From NCBI GenBank assembly GCA_943324415.2, contig CALPLN020000042.1, positions 1-12,339 of the forward strand: a stretch of 12,339 bases of DNA. Direction: 5' to 3'. Below the pieces are notes generated by a model. That model was not told the origin of the DNA. It ran no database searches and saw nothing but the letters and a program-made list of their open reading frames with translations. The position numbers were made by a program, and so were the translations under genes. This document shows positions 6,931 through 12,339 of the stretch, one piece after another. The number at the start of each line of letters is the position of its first letter. Position 1 is the stretch's first letter. Source of the DNA: Sediminibacterium ginsengisoli. GTDB lineage: Bacteria; Bacteroidota; Bacteroidia; Chitinophagales; Chitinophagaceae.

Positions 6931-8492
6931 ATTTTCGGTCCTGCTTCAATAATAGAAGCATCAACACCAGGTTCAAATTTTTTAAAATTTCTTTGAAAAA
7001 GGTTAGCTAAACAGATACGTTCAGTAGTATATTTCGTTTTGTCCTCCCAGGTATTTTCTGGTTGTAAAATAGCAGGATCAACCCCTGGGACTTGCTTAGG
7101 CACTTTAAAATTAAATACTGGAAAATCTTCGAAGCCAGCTTGATCAATTGTCTTATTTAAAACCGCCTCAATCATTTTTCTAGTATCGGGCAAGGACATC
7201 CTTTTGCCCGTACCGTAAGCGCCACCGGACCATCCAGTATTAATGAGCCAAACCTGACAATGATTTTCTTCTATTTTAGCGCCCAATAATTTGGCATAAT
7301 CACCCGGGTGTAAAGGCATAAACGGCGCGCCAAAACAACTGCTAAACGTAGCTTTAGGCGACTTGATGCCCTCTTCTGTTCCTGCAATTTTTGCAGTGTA
7401 GCCACTGATGAACTGATACATTGCTTGAGCTGCATTGAGTTTGCTGATTGGTGGCAATACACCATAGGCGTCACAAGTCAGAAAGAAAATATTTGTAGGT
7501 TGCGCTGCAACCGATGGCTGTACAATATTGGCTATATAATCAATTGGATAACTTACTCTTGTGTTTTCGGTAATGCTTGCATTGCTAAAATCTACCCGAT
7601 TGCTACCCTCGAAAAATACCACATTTTCTAATAAGGCACCAAATTTGATAGCCTTGTAAATATCCGGCTCGTTTTCTGCACTTAGATTGATTGTCTTAGC
7701 ATAACATCCCCCTTCAAAATTGAATATAGAATGATTGGTCCAGCCATGTTCATCGTCGCCTATTAATTTCCTTTTTGGATCTGCACTCAATGTTGTTTTT
7801 CCTGTACCACTTAATCCAAAAAACAATGCCACGTCATCTGCTTCGCCCATATTGGCGCTACAATGCATACTAAGCACATCTTTAAAATGAGGAAGGATAA
7901 AATTGAGTACAGTGAAGATGCCTTTTTTAATTTCACCAGTATAGGCTGAACCTCCAATTAAAATTATTTTTTCTGAAAAGGAGATGATCGAAAAATTTTC
8001 GGCAAGGGTCCCGTCTGTTTCAGGATTCGCCTTGAAACTGGGTGCGTGAATGATTTGCCATTCTGGTGTAAAATGATCAAGTTGCGTAATGGTTGGCCTT
8101 ATAAACATATTGTGTGCAAATAAAGCACTCCAAGGAAGTTCAGTATACAATCTAATAGGAAGTTGATACTTGCTCTCTGCACATGCAAATGCATCTCTTA
8201 CCCAAACAGCTTTTTGTGTTTCAAGATGAGCCAACATTTTATCGTAAAGCGGTTTGAAATAGGTTGTTTCCATTCCATGGTTAAATCCTCCCCAATCGAT
8301 CACTTCGGATGTCACATGATCTTTGATAATAAATTTATTTTCTGGACTACGACCTGTAAATTTTCCAGTGTGCACACAAAGTGCGCCGCTATCTGCAATT
8401 TTACCTTGATCAATGGAGATCGTTTGAGCTACTAAATCTTCGACTGTATTTTGGTAATGGATTACAGGTTTGGTAAGAATGAAATTAGCCAT
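6927..8492 (-). CDS. pckA: Phosphoenolpyruvate carboxykinase (ATP)
   Basis: The enzyme converts oxaloacetate and ATP to PEP, CO2 and ADP in the cytoplasm: the entry step of gluconeogenesis, or the reverse CO2-fixing reaction in some anaerobes. At 521 residues it is slightly shorter than the E. coli enzyme (540). All key motifs are present: TGRSP with substrate-binding Arg48 (46-50), GEIKKG with the metal-binding Lys (186-191), SMHCSAN with His210 (208-214), the P-loop GLSGTGKTT (226-234), the metal-binding LIGDDEHGW (243-251) and ENTRVSYP with Arg312 (309-316). The P-loop and these motifs place it in the ATP-using family, not the GTP-using one. The start at 8492 gives the standard N-terminus. 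Upstream on the minus strand TAACTTTA (8514 to 8507) differs from the -7 consensus only in its last base, but has no TTG at proper spacing. It is divergent from the haem-type receptor operon. Confidence 0.98.
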   Translation of the reverse strand: MANFILTKPVIHYQNTVEDLVAQTISIDQGKIADSGALCVHTGKFTGRSPENKFIIKDHVTSEVIDWGGFNHGMETTYFKPLYDKMLAHLETQKAVWVRDAFACAESKYQLPIRLYTELPWSALFAHNMFIRPTITQLDHFTPEWQIIHAPSFKANPETDGTLAENFSIISFSEKIILIGGSAYTGEIKKGIFTVLNFILPHFKDVLSMHCSANMGEADDVALFFGLSGTGKTTLSADPKRKLIGDDEHGWTNHSIFNFEGGCYAKTINLSAENEPDIYKAIKFGALLENVVFFEGSNRVDFSNASITENTRVSYPIDYIANIVQPSVAAQPTNIFFLTCDAYGVLPPISKLNAAQAMYQFISGYTAKIAGTEEGIKSPKATFSSCFGAPFMPLHPGDYAKLLGAKIEENHCQVWLINTGWSGGAYGTGKRMSLPDTRKMIEAVLNKTIDQAGFEDFPVFNFKVPKQVPGVDPAILQPENTWEDKTKYTTERICLANLFQRNFKKFEPGVDASIIEAGPKI

Positions 8493-8565
8493 GCAAGAGA
8501 TTTGTTTAAAGTTACTACCATTAAGTTAGGCTAAAAATGATCAAAATCAGCTGCACTCATAAAGT

Positions 8566-8592
8566 ACATTTTCCAATGTCATTTGAATGTCA
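8566..8592. promoter_or_regulatory. Clustered AATGT repeats in the pckA/receptor divergent region
   Basis: AATGTCA occurs twice (8575-8581 and 8586-8592) with starts 11 bp apart, about one helical turn. An inverted copy of the core, ACATT, lies at 8566-8570, four bases before the first repeat. Same-face spacing is what a regulator binding in tandem would need. The cluster lies about 62 bp ahead of the receptor's -7 box and about 74 bp from the pckA start, so it could serve either gene. Confidence 0.3.
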
Positions 8593-8653
8593 AAATACGG
8601 TGCTTTAGAAGCAATTAATCCTTACTGAGATCACATGCATCGTAGAGAAGTTT

Positions 8654-8661
8654 CACCTTTG
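8654..8661 (+). promoter_or_regulatory. -7 box of the receptor / HmuY-like operon
   Basis: CACCTTTG matches the TAnnTTTG consensus at all fixed positions but the first. It ends 8 nt before the ATG at 8670, so the leader would be only a few nucleotides. No TTG is found 17-23 nt upstream, which may mean that an activator or an alternative sigma factor is needed. Confidence 0.35.
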
Positions 8662-8669
8662 CGTTCTGA

Positions 8670-10772
8670 ATGAAAAAAACACTTAGTCTACTGCTAATTT
8701 TAGGGCTTTCACAAGGAGCCAATTTGTTTGCTCAAACGCGTTTTGCAAAAGACACCTTGGAGGCAAGTGGTGATAGTGTGGTAGTTACTGCTACGAGAAC
8801 AGAAAGAAAACTAAGCAATCTTACCGTCCCAGTCACTATTATCAACGCAAAAACGATACAACAAAACGGTTCATTGCGTTTAACGGATATATTAAAAGAA
8901 CAAACAGGATTAAATCTTACAAGTGGGTTTGGTGCAGGCATACAACTACAAGGATTAAATCCAGACTACACCATAATCTTAATCAACGGAGAACCATTGG
9001 TTGGTCGAACAGCAGGGGTATTGGATTTAAATAGAATCGCTTTAGGCAATATTAAAAAAATAGAAATTGTAAAAGGCCCCTCTTCTAGTTTGTACGGTAG
9101 CGAAGCCATGGCAGGTGTGATTAATATTATTACCGACGCCGCTATGGGGGCTCCATTGACCTTGGGATTCAGGTATGGTACATACAACACGGTAGATGTC
9201 AATCTTGAAACAAAATTAAATACCAAGCAACTACAATACCAGGGCTTTTATAATACTTATAGTACAGATGGGTATAGCATACGCCCCAATAGCAATAGTC
9301 GTGTAACGACACCGATTGATCGCTATTCAACGACGCAACAATTAAAGTGGGATCTATCTAGCAAAACAAATTTTGTATTGAATACGCGTTTTACGCAGGA
9401 GAAAATTCAGAATGAAATTGCTGTTGCCAATAATGGTATCACCATTTATTCGATTGGCAAGGAAGACATCAAAGACGTTAATCTATCTGCCACTTTGAAT
9501 CATCGCTTTTCAAAAAAGTTGAAAACGAGTGTAAGGGCTTACTCTACTACCTATGATGCCGTTCAAAATTTATTGACGATTAATGGGCTACCTTATAGAG
9601 ATGTGTTGAATCATAATTTTAAGCGTATTGAAAACCAAACAGATTGGGATGTAAGTAAAAATCTTCAAGCTGTAATTGGATTTGGTGCTGTATGGGAAGG
9701 TGTAAAAAGCAGTCGCTATGATAGTGAAAAAGTAAGAAAACAGAATGAAATTCAGTATGCCTTTACGCAATGGGAATGGAAGGCTTCGAATAAATTTACT
9801 TTAATTGGAGGGGTAAGATTTGATCAAAATACACAATTCGCTTCTGCTTATAGCCCAAAACTTTCTATGTTGTACAAGTTAAACGGACAACATCAATTCC
9901 GATTTAGTGTAGGACAGGGTTTTAAAGCGCCTGATTTTAGACAATTGTTTTTAGATTTTACCAATGCCGCAGCAGGCAGTTACAGCGTATTTGGATCTGC
10001 ACAAGCACAACAGGTGATTGCCAAATTAGATGCGCTGGGACAAATCGGGAATTTATTTCCTAACTACTATCTTTTGAAAGCACTCAAGCCGGAATATTCA
10101 AATGGTTTTCACTTTACTTGGGATTGGAAAGTGAATACGCGTTCTGCTATCTCTGTGCAGTTGTTTAGAAACGACATTAAGAACCTAATTGAATCACAAC
10201 AAGTGGGCACTTATATTTCTGGCGCACAAATTTATAGTTACTTAAATATTGGTCGTGCATTTACTACAGGTATTGAACTTGAAGGACAACATAAATTAAA
10301 TACCAATTGGACTTTAAGTGGAGGCTATCAGTTTTTGCTAACTGGGGATAAGGACCAGATTGCAGAAATTAAATCCGGAACAGTCTATACCAAGAATAGT
10401 CAGGGCTATAGTAGACTCATGAAGTTGAATGAGTATGTAGGCTTACCCAATACGAGTAAGCATAAACTACAAGTAAAACTTAATTATAATTCCCCCAAGG
10501 GTTATTACTTGAATGCAAGAGCCATTTATAGAAGCAGATGGGCTGTTAACAACAATAACGGCAATGAAGTTTTTGACAATGGTGATGTTTTTGCTAGTGG
10601 TTATATTGCATTCAACAGTGCTGCTGGCAAAACATTCAAGAATGGATTAGGCATTCAAGTAGGGATAGATAATATCAGTAATTATATCGATGCAGCGAAC
10701 CTGCCTAATTTACCTGGAAGAACATTTTACACCAGTTTTAAATATCAATTTCAAAATAATAAAAACAAATAA
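8670..10772 (+). CDS. TonB-dependent outer-membrane receptor, haem-receptor (HmuR-like) type
   Basis: A complete receptor of 700 residues with signal peptide 1-22 (ending LFAQ), TonB-box-like VVVTATRTE (37-45), plug domain to about residue 157 with IEIVKGPSSSLYGSEAMAGV (131-150), and a 22-strand-type barrel to the C-terminus (NLPGRTFYTSFKYQF, 680-694). Two barrel motifs resemble the FRAP and NPNLKPE boxes of haem receptors: FKAP (418-421) and LKPEY (472-476). Partnership with haem uptake is supported by the HmuY-family lipoprotein gene that starts 3 bp after its stop. The plug has no histidine and neither does the segment between FKAP and LKPEY, so haem ligation as in HmuR is doubtful. Cobalamin or another porphyrin-like ligand remains possible, since the plug and C-terminus also resemble BtuB-type receptors. 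Class confident, ligand inferred. Confidence 0.96.
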   Translation: MKKTLSLLLILGLSQGANLFAQTRFAKDTLEASGDSVVVTATRTERKLSNLTVPVTIINAKTIQQNGSLRLTDILKEQTGLNLTSGFGAGIQLQGLNPDYTIILINGEPLVGRTAGVLDLNRIALGNIKKIEIVKGPSSSLYGSEAMAGVINIITDAAMGAPLTLGFRYGTYNTVDVNLETKLNTKQLQYQGFYNTYSTDGYSIRPNSNSRVTTPIDRYSTTQQLKWDLSSKTNFVLNTRFTQEKIQNEIAVANNGITIYSIGKEDIKDVNLSATLNHRFSKKLKTSVRAYSTTYDAVQNLLTINGLPYRDVLNHNFKRIENQTDWDVSKNLQAVIGFGAVWEGVKSSRYDSEKVRKQNEIQYAFTQWEWKASNKFTLIGGVRFDQNTQFASAYSPKLSMLYKLNGQHQFRFSVGQGFKAPDFRQLFLDFTNAAAGSYSVFGSAQAQQVIAKLDALGQIGNLFPNYYLLKALKPEYSNGFHFTWDWKVNTRSAISVQLFRNDIKNLIESQQVGTYISGAQIYSYLNIGRAFTTGIELEGQHKLNTNWTLSGGYQFLLTGDKDQIAEIKSGTVYTKNSQGYSRLMKLNEYVGLPNTSKHKLQVKLNYNSPKGYYLNARAIYRSRWAVNNNNGNEVFDNGDVFASGYIAFNSAAGKTFKNGLGIQVGIDNISNYIDAANLPNLPGRTFYTSFKYQFQNNKNK

Positions 10773-10775
10773 ATC

Positions 10776-11423
10776 ATGAAAAAGAAGATGTCAAAAATCG
10801 CGTTGGGATTGGGATTGTGTGTTGCTTTGGTTGCTTGTTCTAAAGATAGTGGAACCGTAGTTGTGCCAGTGAGTGCTATTACAGTAAGTAATCTTGCAGC
10901 TGATACTGTCACTGGTATTGGAGTAGACGGTAGACCGCAAAGTGCTGGCACTACTACTTATTACAGTTTAGTGGACAATAAGGTAATCGCTTCAGCGGAT
11001 GCCGCAACAGTAAAATGGGATGTGGCATTTACAGCTACAAAAATTTTAGTGAACAGTGGCACAAGTGGTCCAGGTTTAGGTGGTGCTTTTGTATTCAAAG
11101 GATTATTCGATGATTTGAAAACAATTCCTGCAGATTCATTATTTGCTACAGACAATTCAAATGCATCTTCATTTGCGATTCCTTGGGGAAGCGGTAAGGG
11201 TTGGTATACTTACGATGGATTGACAACACTTGTAAATCCAATTGCAGGTCGTGTTTTAGTGATAAGAACTGCTACTGGCAAGTTTGCTAAAATCGAAATT
11301 CTGAATTATTATAAGGGAGGTGTGACTTTGTCCTCTACTGCATCAGATTCAGATAAATTAACGAAGCAACGTTATTACACATTCAGATATGCTTATCAGC
11401 CAAACGGCACAAAAACTTTCTAA
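10776..11423 (+). CDS. HmuY-family surface lipoprotein (putative haem or related ligand binding)
   Basis: This 215-residue lipoprotein has a signal peptide with lipobox LVAC and lipidated Cys21. The mature part resembles the HmuY family (Porphyromonas gingivalis haemophore): KWDVAF (80-85), a Gly-rich NSGTSGPGLGGA (93-104), Trp137 and WYTYD (143-147), and VIRTATGKFAKIEILNYY (162-179), the usual family signature before the C-terminal strands. It follows the TonB receptor by 3 bp, so they are co-transcribed and probably translationally linked. The expected role is to capture ligand at the cell surface and pass it to the receptor. The mature protein has no histidine and no methionine, which are the known haem ligands in characterised HmuY proteins. 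A terminator follows at 11450-11486. Confidence 0.87.
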   Translation: MKKKMSKIALGLGLCVALVACSKDSGTVVVPVSAITVSNLAADTVTGIGVDGRPQSAGTTTYYSLVDNKVIASADAATVKWDVAFTATKILVNSGTSGPGLGGAFVFKGLFDDLKTIPADSLFATDNSNASSFAIPWGSGKGWYTYDGLTTLVNPIAGRVLVIRTATGKFAKIEILNYYKGGVTLSSTASDSDKLTKQRYYTFRYAYQPNGTKTF

Positions 11424-11905
11424 GTTTTAGCTTTAAAGCTCCAAGTGATAAAAAACTCCGCAACGGTTTCGTTCGCGGAGTTTTTTCCTTTAGAGACAGT
11501 TACAATTGTCTTGCCTTCCCCCGTTGCAATAGATTCATTGATCGCAGCTTGAATCGCTTCTCCATCTTCACAAGTAAATAAGATTGTTCCGGTTGCCTTT
11601 TTAATAAAATTGACTTCGAGCTTCACTACCAACATACTAATTTTAGGATTGCGTTGATAGACCTGCCCAAAAGCCAACATGCCTGAACACATTTCTGCCG
11701 CCATCGCCTCTACTGCGAAATAGATAGATTTAAATGGATTTTTACTAAACCAAGAATACTTGATTTTAACAGTGCAAGTTTTGGCATCAAAATGCGCAAT
11801 TCTGAGGCCAGCAAAAAAAGCGGCAGGCAACTTTTGAAAAAGAAAAAATCGAAATGCAATTGGGTTGCTTATTAGGGCGCTAAATTGTTTAAAATTAGGG
11901 TTCAT
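11420..11905 (-). CDS. DUF4442 hotdog-fold protein (thioesterase-like)
   Basis: The product is a 161-residue single-domain cytoplasmic protein resembling the DUF4442 family of hotdog-fold, acyl-CoA-thioesterase-like proteins. The central hotdog helix is NPFKSIYFAVEAMAAEMCSG (56-75). It is preceded by AGLRIAHFDAKTCTVKIKY (32-50) and followed by beta strands ending in VAEFFITWSFKA (148-159). No experimentally fixed catalytic residue can be named, and substrates are unknown for the family. The ATG at 11905 is supported by an AAAGGA four bases upstream, one of the few Shine-Dalgarno-like sites here. Its stop overlaps the stop of the convergent HmuY-like gene by 4 bp (CTAA), and a terminator hairpin covers codons 140-152. 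Confidence 0.87.
   Translation of the reverse strand: MNPNFKQFSALISNPIAFRFFLFQKLPAAFFAGLRIAHFDAKTCTVKIKYSWFSKNPFKSIYFAVEAMAAEMCSGMLAFGQVYQRNPKISMLVVKLEVNFIKKATGTILFTCEDGEAIQAAINESIATGEGKTIVTVSKGKNSANETVAEFFITWSFKAKT
11450..11486 (+). terminator. Strong intrinsic terminator of the receptor/HmuY-like operon, inside the convergent gene
   Basis: The arms AAAAAACTCCGC (11450-11461) and GCGGAGTTTTTT (11475-11486) pair over 12 bp. Within the loop AACG and CGTT add four more pairs with one bulged C (11474). The plus strand ends in six T, 27 nt past the HmuY-like stop. It is symmetrical, with six T on the minus strand too, and lies within the coding sequence of the DUF4442 gene. Confidence 0.88.
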
Positions 11906-11945
11906 GTCCTTTGAATTGTAGTTAAATATAATAGATAAACCTTAA

Positions 11946-11959
11946 TTTAGTACACTAAA
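11946..11959. promoter_or_regulatory. Inverted repeat next to the symporter start (possible operator)
   Basis: TTTAGT-AC-ACTAAA is a perfect 6+6 inverted repeat with a 2-nt centre. It ends 9 bp before the ATG of the symporter in the 63-bp gap between divergent genes. It overlaps a near-consensus -7 box TAATTTAG (11943-11950), so a bound repressor would block transcription of the symporter. Confidence 0.3.
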
Positions 11960-11968
11960 CACTGCATT

Positions 11969-12339
11969 ATGAATCAAGGATTGCAAACCTATGACTACAT
12001 CGTATTTTTTCTGTATTTTATATTGATCTCTTCTTATGGCATTTGGATCTATCGAAAAAAGAAATCAGCTACAACCAATACGAAAGATTTTTTCTTAGCC
12101 GAAGGTCAGTTAACATGGTGGGCAATTGGCGCAAGTTTAATTGCGTCTAATATATCTGCAGAGCAATTTATTGGGATGAGTGGAAATGGATTTAGATTAG
12201 GCCTAGCAATCTCGGTATATGAATGGCTCGCTGCAGTGTCTTTGGTTGTAGTGGCCATCTTTTTTATGCCTGTCTATTTAAAAAACAAAATTTACACGAT
12301 GCCTCAGTTTTTAAAAACGAGGTACAATGAAACGGTAGC
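11969..12339 (+). CDS. SSS-family sodium/solute symporter (SGLT-like), N-terminal part (cut by window edge)
   Basis: From the ATG at 11969 the frame is open to the window end (123 codons). The translated part shows a first membrane helix (about 9-28, YIVFFLYFILISSYGIWIY), the DFFLAEGQLTWWAIGASLIA stretch (40-59) and SNISAEQFIGMSGNGF (60-75), the signature of the SSS family near the Na+ site in helix 1. A second helix (86-103) and MPQFLKTRYN (111-120) follow. The SAEQFIGMSG form is typical of the SGLT/vSGLT sugar-transporting branch, so a Na+/sugar symporter of the inner membrane is likely. The exact substrate cannot be read from this part. The palindrome at 11946-11959 may regulate it. Confidence 0.95.
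   Translation, partial: MNQGLQTYDYIVFFLYFILISSYGIWIYRKKKSATTNTKDFFLAEGQLTWWAIGASLIASNISAEQFIGMSGNGFRLGLAISVYEWLAAVSLVVVAIFFMPVYLKNKIYTMPQFLKTRYNETV

Noticed and set aside
6942..6960. Hairpin TGCTTC...GAAGCA at the 3' end of pckA as a terminator
   Set aside because: It is inside coding sequence, has a 6-bp stem and is not followed by T on either strand.
7271..8435. ORFs in other frames across pckA (7271-7474, 7425-7631, 8163-8435)
   Set aside because: Shadows of a fully conserved enzyme gene with all motifs in one frame.
8732..11155. Minus-strand ORFs opposite the receptor and HmuY-like genes
   Set aside because: Short, no recognisable domains, and antisense to genes with clear signal peptides and motifs.
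1..12339. CRISPR array, tRNA, rRNA, insertion sequence or prophage remnants
   Set aside because: No regularly spaced repeats, no cloverleaf-like sequence, no transposase or integrase motif and no long terminal repeats were seen.

Overview
The window looks like chromosomal DNA of a member of the Bacteroidota, perhaps a Chitinophagaceae-like genus (the genus level is a guess). The DNA is AT-rich. Shine-Dalgarno sequences are mostly absent and A-rich stretches precede most start codons. Several genes carry a TAnnTTTG-type -7 box. The gene content (TonB-dependent receptors, a HmuY-family lipoprotein, a DUF47/Pit pair, ATP-type PEP carboxykinase, an SSS sugar symporter) also fits that phylum. There is no sign of a phage, insertion sequence, CRISPR array, tRNA or rRNA.

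Layout from left to right: (1) the N-terminal 300 codons of a TonB-dependent receptor run leftward off the edge (1-900, minus), divergent from a secreted M24 metallopeptidase (976-2259, plus). (2) A small stand-alone CBM48-type carbohydrate-binding protein (2290-2577, minus). (3) A phosphate-uptake operon on the minus strand: a DUF47/PhoU-like protein followed by a PiT transporter, closed by a clear intrinsic terminator at 2741-2770. (4) A 360-bp intergenic stretch with two hairpins, then a protein with a signal peptide, a kelch-like extracytoplasmic region, one membrane helix and a winged-helix-like cytoplasmic tail (5527-6930). (5) pckA on the minus strand, whose stop codon overlaps the stop of that protein. 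(6) Divergent from pckA, a two-gene operon: a TonB-dependent receptor of the haem-receptor type and a HmuY-family surface lipoprotein. (7) Convergent to it, a DUF4442 hotdog protein whose last codons contain the operon's terminator. (8) The start of an SSS-family sodium/solute symporter running off the right edge.

The genes form small independent units for nutrient acquisition and central metabolism: phosphate uptake (DUF47-Pit), gluconeogenesis (PckA), probable haem or other metal-ligand capture (receptor plus HmuY-like lipoprotein), possible glycan binding, and sugar or solute uptake. Most of it is ordinary. The parts that deserve a second look are the membrane-tethered winged-helix-like protein with the structured DNA upstream of it, the HmuY-like protein with no histidine and no internal methionine, and the strong terminator hairpin inside the DUF4442 coding sequence.
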